DNA of 64,000 nt from an uncultured Eubacteriales bacterium (GCA_905207625.1 CAJLLT010000009.1:9748-73747), one strand, 5' to 3'. Counted from the first letter of the stretch, positions 1 through 7,920 are shown. The notes: generated by a model not told the origin, from the letters alone. A program made the numbers and translations.

Positions 1-221
1 GTATATCCGTTATGTACCCCGCTGAGAATGGTATATGCGTCCTGCTCCACTCTGGCGGTGGAGGTTTGTCCGGAGGGTCTGCGTTGGGCAAGTCTGAGAT
101 CAATTCTTTCCCGGTTTATTCTTATCCCGGGCGCAAGTCCGTCCAGAACCGCACCTATAGCCGGTCCGTGACTTTCCCCGAAAAGGGTCAGCGTCAGCGT
201 GCTTCCGTATACGTTTTTCAT
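1..221 (-). CDS. aroC: Chorismate synthase, N-terminal part (partial)
   Basis: The first 73 codons of chorismate synthase run off the left edge of the window. The enzyme converts 5-enolpyruvylshikimate-3-phosphate to chorismate using reduced FMN. Visible family signatures are the GESHGPAIG motif about 14 residues in, and the RRPSGQ segment that follows the first helix. The ATG (221-219) overlaps the aroB stop as ATGA, and an AGGAGG sits at 240-235, inside aroB. It is therefore translationally coupled as the third gene of a pheA-aroB-aroC operon. Only the N-terminal end can be judged. Confidence 0.93.
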   Translation of the reverse strand, partial: MKNVYGSTLTLTLFGESHGPAIGAVLDGLAPGIRINRERIDLRLAQRRPSGQTSTARVEQDAYTILSGVHNGY

Positions 222-1243
222 GACAGGGACAAAACCTCCTTGCTTTGCCGGATTATATCCTGAACAGACATTTTTTCAAGTACCGGATGACCTATTTCCG
301 GCAACCGCACTACCGTGACCGTATCGGCTTCCGATTTCTTGTCGTGGCGTATCGCCTCCGCAAGCTGTATTCCGTTTGCTCTGTAGGAGGTCGGAATGTC
401 AAAACGGTGAAGCAGTCTTGCGATACGTTCTCTTGTTTGTCCGGAACACATGCAAAGCATTCCGATACCTACGCATTCACCGTGCAGAAGGGGATAGAGC
501 TCCCCGGAGGATATACTTTCTATTCCGTGTCCGACCGTGTGGCCGAAATTCAGTATCTTCCTCAGTCCGTTTTCCCTTTCGTCCTGTTCCACAATACCTT
601 TCTTTATTTCAAGAGATTTGAGTATTATCTGATCCACCGGCAGAAGGGTCGTTTCCTTTTCAAGTCTCCGGAACATCTCTTCGTCCGATGTGGCAAACAT
701 TTTTATAGCCTCCGCCATACCGCAGGAATACTGACGCGGGTCAAGGGTTCCGAGTACGTCCGGGTCAATAAGTACTCCTTTGGGCTGATAAAACGTTCCG
801 ACGAGGTTTTTGTATCCTTCAAAATCTATGGCGACTTTTCCTCCGATGGAAGAGTCTATCTGAGAAAGAAGAGTGGTCGGGACGTTGTAAAAATCTATTC
901 CCCGCATATATGTCGCCGCGACAAATCCGCCCAGGTCACCGATCACGCCTCCGCCTGCGGAAACCAGACAATCGTGACGGTCAAAACCCTCTTCGGTCAT
1001 GGTTTTCAGTATTTCAAAATATTTTTCCGGGCATTTGTTTGCCTCTCCCGGTTCAAGTCTTATCACCCGGGGGCTTCCGCAGACCTCAGATATCTTCCGG
1101 ACAAATTCCTCCGGTACACCGCTGTCGGTCAGTATCAGCACTCTGCGGCGAAGGGAAAACAGCTGCCCGATGCTGTTTACCGCTCCCCGATGTATCGTAA
1201 TATCGTAACTTCGTTGGCCGAGTTCCGTTCTGAGTGTTTCCAT
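218..1243 (-). CDS. aroB: 3-dehydroquinate synthase
   Basis: A 341-aa protein of normal family length. It catalyses cyclisation of DAHP to 3-dehydroquinate in the shikimate pathway, using NAD and a divalent metal. Visible signatures are the nucleotide-binding AGGGVIGDLGGFVAATYMRG stretch, the PTTLLSQIDSSIGGK segment, and the metal-ligand region GHTVGHGIE followed by LLHGECVGIGM. The gene lies 21 bp downstream of pheA and overlaps aroC by 4 bp, so the three genes are one operon. Nothing looks damaged. Confidence 0.96.
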   Translation of the reverse strand: METLRTELGQRSYDITIHRGAVNSIGQLFSLRRRVLILTDSGVPEEFVRKISEVCGSPRVIRLEPGEANKCPEKYFEILKTMTEEGFDRHDCLVSAGGGVIGDLGGFVAATYMRGIDFYNVPTTLLSQIDSSIGGKVAIDFEGYKNLVGTFYQPKGVLIDPDVLGTLDPRQYSCGMAEAIKMFATSDEEMFRRLEKETTLLPVDQIILKSLEIKKGIVEQDERENGLRKILNFGHTVGHGIESISSGELYPLLHGECVGIGMLCMCSGQTRERIARLLHRFDIPTSYRANGIQLAEAIRHDKKSEADTVTVVRLPEIGHPVLEKMSVQDIIRQSKEVLSLS

Positions 1244-1264
1244 ATATTCTTCACCTCTTCTTTT

Positions 1265-2371
1265 TCAGCTCCTGTTTTTGACTGTGCCGAGGAATATTTC
1301 CTCCGGAAAACTTCCCAGGATCCTCACGCTGTTGCATACTTTTTCAAGTTCCGAAAGCATTTTCTGTCCCGCCTCCGTTCCGAGGTTCCCTTCTCCTTCG
1401 GCATAAAAATAGTATTCCCAGTTTTCCTGTCCTGTGGGATGACTTTTCAGACATTTCAGATTGTAACCGTATTTCCCGATCAGAGAGATTGCCCGGCTGA
1501 GCGCTCCCGGCTGGTTCTTGCTGCTGAACATTATCGCGAAATGTCTGTCTCCCGGCTTTATACGGCATGATTCCGCCGTAAATACCGCAAATCTGGTGGT
1601 GTTGCTTTTGCTCTCGTTTATTTCTTCTTCAAGAATTTTCAGCCCGTATATTTCCGCCGCTTCCTTAGCCGCCGCCACAGCGATATCTTTACGGTCACCC
1701 TCCGCTACGGTTTTTGCCGCCGCCGCGGTGTTGATCGCGTGTATCAGCTCCCATCCGTGCTTTTTAAGATAGGGCATACACTGGGACAAAGCCTGAGGAT
1801 GGCTCACCACCGCCGAAATGTCTTCGATCTCCGTGCCGGGTTTTGCGAGAAGGCTCTGGCTCAGGGGCATATCGTAAATTCCGCTGACGGAAAGATTTCC
1901 CCGGTAGGCGATGTCCATTACCTGTCCCACGTCACCCGCAAAGGAGTTTTCGATGGGAAGTACGGCGCAGTTGCATTTACCCTGTTCAACCGAAAGGTAT
2001 GCCGTATCAAAGTCGGGGCAGGGAACAGCTTTTGCCGAGGGGAAAATCTTTTTTGCCGCAATGTGGGCGAAAGCGCCCTCAACTCCGCTGTACGCAACGG
2101 TCATACCTCCGATAAGGAGATTCTGATAGTTTTTCGATTCTTCTATCAGTTTTTCGAGAAAACCGAGATAATACGGACGGTATTTTTCCGGAATAAGCCG
2201 GACCCTCCGGGCGGTGAGTTCGGCTTCTCTTGCCTTATCCTCCACCGGAAGCCCGTTATTCTTTTTGTATTCCGCCACTGTTTCCGCCGCCTGCATCCGT
2301 CTGATAAAAAGGGTCGCCATTTCACGATCCGTTTCGTCAATATCCAGACGGGCTTTTTCAAGTTCATTCAT
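1265..2371 (-). CDS. pheA: Bifunctional chorismate mutase / prephenate dehydratase (P-protein)
   Basis: About 368 aa. Residues 1-85 form an AroQ-type chorismate mutase helix bundle starting MNELEKARLDIDETDREM. Residues about 90-265 are prephenate dehydratase, with VAYSGVEGAFAH at its start and the SNTTRFAVF motif that marks the catalytic Thr-Arg-Phe. A C-terminal ACT domain (NQPGALSRAISLIGKYG) is expected to bind phenylalanine for feedback inhibition. I chose the ATG at 2371 because AGGAGAGAGG lies 8 nt upstream; an in-frame GTG 21 nt earlier lies before that site. It is the first gene of the operon and sits behind a leader-peptide/terminator arrangement. Confidence 0.95.
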   Translation of the reverse strand: MNELEKARLDIDETDREMATLFIRRMQAAETVAEYKKNNGLPVEDKAREAELTARRVRLIPEKYRPYYLGFLEKLIEESKNYQNLLIGGMTVAYSGVEGAFAHIAAKKIFPSAKAVPCPDFDTAYLSVEQGKCNCAVLPIENSFAGDVGQVMDIAYRGNLSVSGIYDMPLSQSLLAKPGTEIEDISAVVSHPQALSQCMPYLKKHGWELIHAINTAAAAKTVAEGDRKDIAVAAAKEAAEIYGLKILEEEINESKSNTTRFAVFTAESCRIKPGDRHFAIMFSSKNQPGALSRAISLIGKYGYNLKCLKSHPTGQENWEYYFYAEGEGNLGTEAGQKMLSELEKVCNSVRILGSFPEEIFLGTVKNRS

Positions 2372-2411
2372 TGTAAAACCTCTCTCCTGCACCCGCCGGA
2401 GAAACTCTGCC

Positions 2412-2462
2412 GGGAAAAAACAAAACCCGCAGAGGATCTTCCGTATGGATTTCCTTTGCGGG
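2412..2462 (-). terminator. Attenuator-like terminator in the pheA leader
   Basis: On the minus strand the RNA folds CCCGCA/TGCGGG extended by AGGA/TCCT, and is followed by TTTTGTTTTTT. It lies between the leader peptide and pheA, so transcription must read through it to express the operon. This is the position expected for an attenuator. The upstream GGATC (about 2487-2491) can pair with GATCC in the terminator arm, which would be an alternative fold; that pairing is inference. Confidence 0.8.
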
Positions 2463-2513
2463 CTTTCTTTTATTCAATATAAAACGATCCGTGCATGACA
2501 AATTGCCATCAGA

Positions 2514-2585
2514 TCAGTCAAACCGAACAAAGACAGAAAGACCGCTGTGATGGTAATAATAAAATCGACCGGCATAAAATATCAT
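2514..2585 (-). CDS. Candidate pheA leader peptide (Phe/Tyr-rich, 23 aa)
   Basis: A 23-codon frame starts at ATG 2585 with AAGGAAGA 10 nt upstream (2602-2595) and ends in TGA. Eight of its 23 residues are Phe or Tyr: F3, Y4, F8, Y9, Y10, Y11, F19 and F22. It lies between a perfect promoter and a terminator directly before pheA, the arrangement of amino-acid attenuation leaders. Ribosome stalling at Phe/Tyr codons when charged tRNA is scarce would be the expected signal. No T-box consensus is present as an alternative. Confidence 0.7.
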   Translation of the reverse strand: MIFYAGRFYYYHHSGLSVFVRFD

Positions 2586-2619
2586 TGCGATCTGTCTTCC
2601 TTTTCGGATTGTTTCTTGC

Positions 2620-2648
2620 ATTATATCCCTTTTTTCTCCGTTTGTCAA
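2620..2648 (-). promoter_or_regulatory. Sigma-A promoter of the pheA-aroB-aroC operon
   Basis: TTGACA (2648-2643), a 17-bp spacer and TATAAT (2625-2620), all consensus. The predicted start near 2613 gives a leader of about 240 nt before pheA. Confidence 0.93.
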
Positions 2649-2736
2649 GCCTTTACACGGCAAAGACGCAAAAACTTCAAAATTCAGCTCTTCATCCGGA
2701 CATTGAATGTTTTAATGTGAGTATATCCGTCGGCGG

Positions 2737-2765
2737 TTGATTTTTTTCCGGATATATGATATAAT
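2737..2765 (+). promoter_or_regulatory. Promoter of the TfoX-N gene
   Basis: TTGATT, 17 bp, TATAAT, about 30 nt before the ATG at 2795. Confidence 0.85.
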
Positions 2766-2794
2766 TACGGTAAAATAACCCTGGAGGTACGGAT

Positions 2795-3106
2795 ATGGCA
2801 ACATCTGAGGAATACATTGTCTTCGTCTGCGATCAGCTAAGGGACGCCGGAGCGGTGAGATACAGGAAAATGTTTGGCGAGTATATGGTATATGTAAATG
2901 ACAAACCGGTACTTCTGGTGTGCGACAATACCGTTTTTGTGAAAATACTGCCTGAGACTGAAAAGATCCTTTCCGGAGCCGGCACAGGGCTTCCGTATCC
3001 CGGCGCCAAGGAGCATTATATCCTGGATATAGAGAACCCGGATCTTGTGAAAACAGTGGTTGGGCTTCTTGAAAGGATAACTCCTGTTCCGAAAAAGAGA
3101 AAATAG
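2795..3106 (+). CDS. TfoX N-terminal-domain protein
   Basis: A 103-aa single-domain protein resembling the TfoX N-terminal domain: the helix with V-x-x-RKMFGEY near residue 24, then VYVNDKPVLLVCDNTVFVK, then a Pro-rich turn. In Proteobacteria TfoX is a competence regulator, but stand-alone N-domain proteins like this are widespread in Firmicutes and have no proven role. GGAGG precedes the ATG. It appears monocistronic, followed by its own gap and the next promoter. A competence role should not be assumed. Confidence 0.75.
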   Translation: MATSEEYIVFVCDQLRDAGAVRYRKMFGEYMVYVNDKPVLLVCDNTVFVKILPETEKILSGAGTGLPYPGAKEHYILDIENPDLVKTVVGLLERITPVPKKRK

Positions 3107-3169
3107 CTCCGTTACGCCTGTCTGATGTGAAACGCAACCGCCGGTTGACATATTTCCAGCCGGACTTTC

Positions 3170-3198
3170 TTGCATGCAATCGGCAAAAAGGATATAAT
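3170..3198 (+). promoter_or_regulatory. Promoter of the HTH membrane regulator
   Basis: TTGCAT, 17 bp, TATAAT. A TTGACA at 3145-3150 is also present but lies too far upstream (42 bp) to pair with this -10. Confidence 0.75.
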
Positions 3199-3244
3199 TG
3201 ATACGTCAGCGGACGGATGACCGTCCCGGAACGGAGGAATGAAT

Positions 3245-4240
3245 ATGATACTGGCAGATAAAATAACGGATCTGCGTAAAAAGTCCGGTTGGTCTCAGGA
3301 GGAACTTGCGGATCAGCTTGGGGTGACACGGCAGTCCGTGTCCAAATGGGAGAGTGCCCAGTCGGTGCCCGATATGGATAAAATAGTCCAGATGAGCCGT
3401 ATTTTCGGAGTAACTACGGATTATCTTCTCAAGGATGAACTCGGTCAGCCGGAGTATACCGGGACCGACCAGCAGTCCGTTCTGCGCCGTGTTACCATGC
3501 AACAGGCTTCGGATTACCTGTCTCTCAGGAAAAAAGCGGCTCCCGAAATGGCTCTCGCCACAATGCTCTGCATATTCTCGCCCATATGTCTTATATTGCT
3601 TGCGGGATTGAGCGACAGCGGACGTTTCGGGATCAGCGAAAACCTTGCTGCCGGCTTGGGACTTCTTGTGTTGATACTGCTCGTTGCCGCCGCTGTGACA
3701 TTGTTTCTTATATGTTCTTCAAGGGTAAAGGACTTCGAATTTCTCGAAAAAGAGTCCTTTGAGACCGAATACGGGGTCACCGGAATGGTAAATGAGAGAA
3801 AGAAGGCTTTTTCACGCACTTTTTCCACTCTCAATATCATCGGAACGGTTCTCTGTATTCTTTCCGTTGCCCCGCTCTTTGCCTGTATGTGTATTGATAC
3901 ATCCGATCTTCTGTATATCGGTTCGGTATGCTTCCTTCTCTTTCTTGTGGGATTGGGCTGTTTTTCTTTTGTTTACGGCGGTACTTACAATTCCGCAATG
4001 GAAAAACTTCTTGAAGAAGGGGAGTATTCCCGGGAAAATAAACCGGGCAAAGGGATCATCGGCACGGTTTCCCTTATTTACTGGCTGCTTCTGACAGCGG
4101 TCTTTCTCTTTTTCACATACGGTCCTTTTGGTAACAAACAGCCGAGATACAGCTGGATAATATGGGCGATCGGCGGAGTCCTGTACGCAGCGGTAATTGC
4201 GGCGGTAAAGCTTTTTGTACACAGACAAAAGAAACGCTGA
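3245..4240 (+). CDS. XRE-family HTH regulator with C-terminal membrane domain
   Basis: 331 aa. Residues 1-65 are a Cro/C1-type helix-turn-helix with the typical SQEELADQLGVTRQSVSKWE core and DYLLKDE end. After a linker with charged residues, the rest carries about six hydrophobic segments in pairs (ICLILLAGL, GLLVLILLVAAAVTLFLIC, LNIIGTVLCILSVAPLF, GSVCFLLFLVGLGCFSF, SLIYWLLLTAVFLFF, IIWAIGGVLYAAVIAAVKLF). This is a common Clostridia layout for membrane-tethered regulators of unknown signal. GGAGG is 1 nt from the first ATG (3239) but 7 nt from the second, so I use 3245. It is followed by a strong terminator, so it is a single-gene unit. Confidence 0.82.
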   Translation: MILADKITDLRKKSGWSQEELADQLGVTRQSVSKWESAQSVPDMDKIVQMSRIFGVTTDYLLKDELGQPEYTGTDQQSVLRRVTMQQASDYLSLRKKAAPEMALATMLCIFSPICLILLAGLSDSGRFGISENLAAGLGLLVLILLVAAAVTLFLICSSRVKDFEFLEKESFETEYGVTGMVNERKKAFSRTFSTLNIIGTVLCILSVAPLFACMCIDTSDLLYIGSVCFLLFLVGLGCFSFVYGGTYNSAMEKLLEEGEYSRENKPGKGIIGTVSLIYWLLLTAVFLFFTYGPFGNKQPRYSWIIWAIGGVLYAAVIAAVKLFVHRQKKR

Positions 4241-4256
4241 GATTTTTTATAAGGGA

Positions 4257-4288
4257 AATGCGCCCGGAAATATTTCGGGCGCATTTTT
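4257..4288 (+). terminator. Terminator after the HTH regulator
   Basis: ATGCGCCCG and CGGGCGCAT form a 9-bp stem, followed by a T-tract. Confidence 0.9.
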
Positions 4289-4330
4289 CAGGTATTCAGG
4301 CAGACTAAAACATTCAGAGGACAGCAAAAC

Positions 4331-4360
4331 GAAGAAGTCACACAATCGTGTGACTTCTTC
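4331..4360 (-). terminator. Terminator of tRNA-Leu
   Basis: A perfect 13-bp hairpin (GAAGAAGTCACAC with its complement, 4-nt loop) 3 bp past the tRNA 3' end, followed on the minus strand by GTTTTGC. Confidence 0.8.
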
Positions 4361-4363
4361 GTC

Positions 4364-4450
4364 TGGTGCGAGGAATGGGATTTGAACCCACACAGAATTT
4401 CTTCCGCTACCCCCTCAAAGTAGTGCGTCTGCCAGTTCCGCCATCCTCGC
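4364..4450 (-). tRNA. tRNA-Leu (anticodon GAG)
   Basis: 87 nt including an encoded CCA. The acceptor stem GCGAGGA pairs with TCCTCGC. The D-arm contains GGCGGAACTGGCAGACGC. The anticodon stem CTACT/GGTAG encloses the loop TTGAGGG, giving anticodon GAG (reads CUC/CUU). A long variable arm of class II type follows, then the TGTGGGTTCAAATCCCA T-arm. It lies between a perfect promoter and a strong hairpin, so it is transcribed alone. Confidence 0.95.
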
Positions 4451-4478
4451 ATATTGTGCGTTCATCGAACGCTTATAT

Positions 4479-4507
4479 ATTATAGCAGATAAACGCTGCT
4501 TTGTCAA
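4479..4507 (-). promoter_or_regulatory. Promoter of tRNA-Leu
   Basis: TTGACA, 17-bp spacer, TATAAT on the minus strand, about 30 bp before the tRNA 5' end. Confidence 0.93.
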
Positions 4508-4574
4508 TATGCCGTTTGTAAAATATTTGCAACTTTGATTTTGAACAGAATGTTAAGTTTATTCCATTCTGCAC

Positions 4575-4603
4575 TTGACACCTGTACGGATATGTGTTAA
4601 AAT
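4575..4603 (+). promoter_or_regulatory. Promoter of the Crp/Fnr gene
   Basis: TTGACA, 17 bp, TAAAAT; about 60 nt of leader follow before the ATG at 4672. Confidence 0.8.
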
Positions 4604-4671
4604 TTAAAAGCAGGGGAATAATCTCCGGGTAAAGGGAAAACTAAACAAAAAGCCATATCGGAGCGTGCCGG

Positions 4672-5340
4672 ATGAAAACGGGAGAAATACTTAAAAGCTG
4701 TGAGCTGTTTGAAGGTCTTACCGATGACGAGATCGGAAAAATATATTCCTGTATAGGAAGAAGCGGCAGTGAGCGTACGTTCTGCCGCGGAGAAACTGTT
4801 ATGACCGAGGGAAGTGAGGTTACCGCTCCCGGTATAGTCCTTTCCGGGACTGTTGATGCCACCAAGGTCTCATCCGACGGAAGAGAAAGCCTTGTGGCGA
4901 GCTTGTCCCGTGGCGGACTTTTCGGTGAAATACTTTCCTCCGCCGGTATCCGTGTAAGCCCTATTACTCTTACAGCCGCCGAAAACTGCAGAATTCTTTT
5001 CCTCGACCGTAAATCCCTTATAACCCCCTGTGAAAAGGCTTGTCCGTGCCATATCCGCATAATAGAGAACCTTCTGAAAATAATATCCCTGAAATATTGG
5101 GGGGTACAGAACCGTATAGATTATATCTCCGCTCCGAATCTGAGGGAAAAGCTCATGCTTTATCTTGCGGACGCAAAGAACCGCTACGGCAAACCTGACG
5201 GTTCATTCACCGTTCCCATGAACCGGGAAAAACTCGCCGCGTATCTCAATGCCGACCGCTCGGCTCTTTGCCGTGAGCTTTCCGCAATGAAACGTGACGG
5301 TCTCATTGATTACGAAAAGAATGTTTTTGTGATCAGGTAG
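4672..5340 (+). CDS. Crp/Fnr-family transcriptional regulator
   Basis: 222 aa. Residues about 10-120 form a cyclic-nucleotide-binding-like jelly roll (CELFEGLTDDEI at the start, then FCRGETVMTEG and LSRGGLFGEIL). A long dimer helix follows, then a winged helix from about residue 150 with the MNREKLAAYLNADRSALCRE recognition helix typical of Crp. Cysteines are few (a pair near KACPCH), with no clear Fnr Fe-S set, so the ligand is unknown. It is a single-gene unit between its promoter and a bidirectional terminator. Its target cannot be read from context. Confidence 0.88.
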   Translation: MKTGEILKSCELFEGLTDDEIGKIYSCIGRSGSERTFCRGETVMTEGSEVTAPGIVLSGTVDATKVSSDGRESLVASLSRGGLFGEILSSAGIRVSPITLTAAENCRILFLDRKSLITPCEKACPCHIRIIENLLKIISLKYWGVQNRIDYISAPNLREKLMLYLADAKNRYGKPDGSFTVPMNREKLAAYLNADRSALCRELSAMKRDGLIDYEKNVFVIR

Positions 5341-5377
5341 TCCCTGAAACATCCAGAACAATTTCAGAATATCAGAA

Positions 5378-5404
5378 TATCCGCACCCGGAGGGTGCGGA
5401 TATT
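5378..5404. terminator. Bidirectional terminator between convergent genes
   Basis: ATATCCGCACCC and GGGTGCGGATAT form a 12-bp stem around GGA, with A/T-rich flanks on both sides. It separates the Crp/Fnr gene (plus) from the DUF3267 gene (minus). Confidence 0.85.
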
Positions 5405-5415
5405 TCGTTAATACT

Positions 5416-6012
5416 TTAATTCTGAAGCCCGTTCACAGGCGGCTGGACTTTTTTAAAGAATCTCGCGGTATGTCCGCTCATCTGTACCAGCATTTTTCTG
5501 CTCATTTTTCCCGCTGTTGCAGCGATGCAGTACTGGTCGGCGGACCCCGCGATATTATATACCTGCATAAGATATATAACCCAGAACAGATCCTTGCCGG
5601 CGACAGCATTTGCGACTGCAAGTATCACGGCAACCGTTACCGAGGGTAATACGTTGGCGAGTATGAAACTCTTTTTGTCGTAAAATCCCCTGCCGACAGC
5701 CTTAAGCCCGAGTCCGTCAAAGCTGAATTTTGCCGACCCTTTGCAGAAAACGGTGTATATAAGTCCCTTCAGCCCTTCCTGGACAGAGGGAATCAGCAGT
5801 ACTCCCACAACGGTGATTATCGGATTTTTTATCCCGTTGCTCATAAATGTCGCAACGGCTGAGTTAAAGCCGGTTATCAGTCCTGCGATCACTATCATCA
5901 GAAGTGCGCCGATAAGAGTTGACACAGTGATTATGATATTCAGTCTGGTGTTTTTTTTGTAATTTATCTTTCCGAATTCCGCGTAGTTTTCTGGCAGCTG
6001 TAACCGGTTCAT
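5416..6012 (-). CDS. DUF3267-like membrane protein lacking an HExxH motif
   Basis: 198 aa with hydrophobic segments at about 25-50, 62-85, 118-140 and 142-155. The order of elements resembles DUF3267 'putative zincin peptidase' proteins: a PSVQEGLKGLIYTVFCKG helix where the family has HExxH, a central DKKSFILANVLPSV segment, and an AGSADQY segment where the family has aGD. The zinc-binding histidines are absent, so it is probably not an active protease, or only a distant relative. It is transcribed from its own promoter and shares a terminator with the Crp/Fnr gene. Confidence 0.5.
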   Translation of the reverse strand: MNRLQLPENYAEFGKINYKKNTRLNIIITVSTLIGALLMIVIAGLITGFNSAVATFMSNGIKNPIITVVGVLLIPSVQEGLKGLIYTVFCKGSAKFSFDGLGLKAVGRGFYDKKSFILANVLPSVTVAVILAVANAVAGKDLFWVIYLMQVYNIAGSADQYCIAATAGKMSRKMLVQMSGHTARFFKKVQPPVNGLQN

Positions 6013-6044
6013 ATCTGTACCCCGCCGTTTCTTCTTTTTGTGAC

Positions 6045-6073
6045 ATTATATCATTCCCGGCGGAGTTTGTCAA
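6045..6073 (-). promoter_or_regulatory. Promoter of the DUF3267-like gene
   Basis: TTGACA, 17 bp, TATAAT on the minus strand. It is back-to-back with the divergent RluA promoter, only 9 bp between the two -35 boxes. Confidence 0.9.
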
Positions 6074-6082
6074 GTCCGGGCA

Positions 6083-6111
6083 TTGACAATACTGCCCTCA
6101 TATGCTATACT
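6083..6111 (+). promoter_or_regulatory. Promoter of the RluA-family gene
   Basis: TTGACA, 17 bp, TATACT; about 25 nt of leader before the RBS AGGAG. Confidence 0.9.
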
Positions 6112-6141
6112 TCCTATATAATAAAAACAGGAGCGGCGTGT

Positions 6142-7023
6142 ATGACCCGGACAGTTGAATTTGATATCGGTCAGGATTTTTCCGGGCGGACGGTGAAGGA
6201 ATTCCTAAAAGGAAAACTTATGATGTCCACCACCGTTATGAATGCTCTTAAACGGACTGAGAACGGGCTGACGCTGAACGGTAACGGTGTCTTTGTAAAT
6301 GCCGTTATGAAACAGGGGGATGTTCTCCGCCTCGTTTTCACGGACAGGGAGGGCTCGGACATAGAGCCCATGGAGGGAAATGTCCCGGTTCTCTTTGAGA
6401 ATCCCGATATAATAGTTGTTGATAAGCCGCCGTATATGCCGGTACACCCGGTCAAGGATCACGTCCGTGACAGTCTTGCGAATATCATTGTCCGGCACTG
6501 TATGCGGAATGGGGAAGATATCGTTTTCCGTTGCGTGAACCGGCTTGACCGGAATACATCAGGGCTTGTTGTGATCGCAAAGAATGCCTATACTCATTTT
6601 CTTCTGCGCCAGCAGTCTGAGAAGGGGATTTTTCGAAAAACCTACATTGCCCTTGTCCACGGAAATCTCCCGGACTTCGGTACGGTGAATGTTCCTCTTA
6701 AAAAGGAGGACTCTGACAGTATCCGCCGTGTTGCCAGTGCCGACGGACGACCGGCAGTGACCCATTTCCGCACCGTTGAAAGGAAAAACGGACTGTCCCT
6801 TGCGGAGATAACCCTCGAAACGGGCAGAACGCATCAGATCCGGGCTCATATGTCCCACATCGGGTATCCTTTGGCCGGGGATTTTCTGTACGGCGATGAG
6901 TGCGACGGAGTTTGCCGCAGACAGGCTCTCCACCTTGCGGAACTGGAACTGAGGCTTCCCTTTACGGGGGAATATCTGAAATGTGTTTCCGATAAATACG
7001 ATTTTTCCTGCCTGATGAAGTAA
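6142..7023 (+). CDS. RluA-family RNA pseudouridine synthase
   Basis: 293 aa. An N-terminal S4-like domain (residues about 10-75) precedes the RluA catalytic domain. The catalytic motif is N133-R-L-D136 followed by RNTSGLVVIAKN, with Asp136 as the presumed nucleophile. The C-terminal signature GRTHQIRAHMSHIGYPLAGD is complete. The enzyme isomerises uridine to pseudouridine in rRNA or tRNA; which site cannot be told from sequence. The start at 6142 follows AGGAGCGG. Confidence 0.93.
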   Translation: MTRTVEFDIGQDFSGRTVKEFLKGKLMMSTTVMNALKRTENGLTLNGNGVFVNAVMKQGDVLRLVFTDREGSDIEPMEGNVPVLFENPDIIVVDKPPYMPVHPVKDHVRDSLANIIVRHCMRNGEDIVFRCVNRLDRNTSGLVVIAKNAYTHFLLRQQSEKGIFRKTYIALVHGNLPDFGTVNVPLKKEDSDSIRRVASADGRPAVTHFRTVERKNGLSLAEITLETGRTHQIRAHMSHIGYPLAGDFLYGDECDGVCRRQALHLAELELRLPFTGEYLKCVSDKYDFSCLMK

Positions 7024-7094
7024 AACCAGGAATACAGACGCTTCCGGACGCATATTATCTACTACCATGAACGGGTAGAAAGGTGATATGCGTT

Positions 7095-7712
7095 ATGTTT
7101 ATTTTCTCAACCAAACTCACAAAAGGCAAACTCCTGACCCTTGCCCTCATCTGCGCATGCCTGGCGGTAATACTTATCGTATCCCTGCCGAAGGGCGATG
7201 TCGGAACGGCAGCTCAGTCCCTGAAAGGAAAAACAAACGAACAGCGTGTGGCTTATCTCGAAAGCTTCGGCTGGCAGGTTGAAGCGGAACCCACTCAGAC
7301 CGTAAGCGTGGTGATCCCCGCGACCTTTGATGAAACCTATGAAAGCTACAATCTGCTTCAGAAGACCCAGGGATTCGATCTTTCGGCTTACCAGGGCAAA
7401 AAAGCGACACGTTATACCTATACCGTGCTCAATTATCCCACCGAACAGACCGCGACCGTCAGTGTGAATCTTCTTGTCTGCAACAATAAGATAATCGGCG
7501 GTGACGTGTCCTCAGCCTCCCTCGGCGGATTCATGCACAGCCTGACCAGACCTTCCGACGGCAAAGCTACCCTCCAGACTGGAGACGGTACAACAGCTCA
7601 GAATCCTACGGAAAATCCGACCCTGCCTCCCGCAACCACTCCCACGGAATACCCGACCACAGGCAGAACCGCCGATGAAATACTTTCAGACAGACTGAAT
7701 ACCAAAAAATAA
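7095..7712 (+). CDS. DUF4830-type secreted/anchored protein
   Basis: About 205 aa. A single N-terminal hydrophobic helix (residues about 11-31, LLTLALICACLAVILIVSL) is either a signal anchor or a signal peptide. The middle domain (residues 40-160) has the DUF4830 pattern: ESFGWQVE, VVIPATFDETYESYNLLQKT, YQGKKATRYTYTVLNYP, then CNNKIIGGDVSSASLGGFMH. The C-terminal 45 residues are a Thr/Pro/Asn-rich linker, low complexity. Function is unknown. It is followed by a strong terminator. Confidence 0.75.
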   Translation: MFIFSTKLTKGKLLTLALICACLAVILIVSLPKGDVGTAAQSLKGKTNEQRVAYLESFGWQVEAEPTQTVSVVIPATFDETYESYNLLQKTQGFDLSAYQGKKATRYTYTVLNYPTEQTATVSVNLLVCNNKIIGGDVSSASLGGFMHSLTRPSDGKATLQTGDGTTAQNPTENPTLPPATTPTEYPTTGRTADEILSDRLNTKK

Positions 7713-7726
7713 ACAGGTACACACTG

Positions 7727-7762
7727 AGGCTTTGCGGAGCTGATCCGCAAAGCCTCCTTTTT
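7727..7762 (+). terminator. Terminator before uvrB
   Basis: AGGCTTTGCGGA and TCCGCAAAGCCT form a perfect 12-bp stem, then CCTTTTT. Confidence 0.93.
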
Positions 7763-7850
7763 ATCCTTCTCTGCAACCGGGAGAAAATGTGACAGAATTC
7801 TATGTTTTGAAATATTTTGCCGATTTCGGGAAGAATTTTTAAATAAAGAC

Positions 7851-7879
7851 TTGACAAAGTGTGATATTTGTGTTATTAT
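7851..7879 (+). promoter_or_regulatory. Promoter of uvrBA
   Basis: TTGACA, 17 bp, TATTAT. I see no clear LexA (SOS) operator palindrome overlapping it, though a degenerate one cannot be excluded by eye. Confidence 0.8.
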
Positions 7880-7920
7880 GAACGATGCAATACCCACAGC
7901 ACAGACGGAGGTCAGGAAGT

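Noticed and set aside
2371..2620. T-box riboswitch before pheA
   Set aside because: No AGGGTGGNACCGCG-like T-box sequence or specifier loop was found; the leader-peptide model fits better.
2795..3106. Competence regulator
   Set aside because: Only the TfoX N-domain is present; such proteins have no shown competence role in Clostridia.
4331..4360. Regulatory inverted repeat near the tRNA
   Set aside because: It lies 3 bp after the tRNA 3' end and is followed by a T-rich stretch, so a simple terminator explains it.
6142..7023. Asn instead of His in the NRLD motif as a sign of inactivity
   Set aside because: The catalytic Asp is present and an Asn at this place is tolerated in the family, so this is not a defect.
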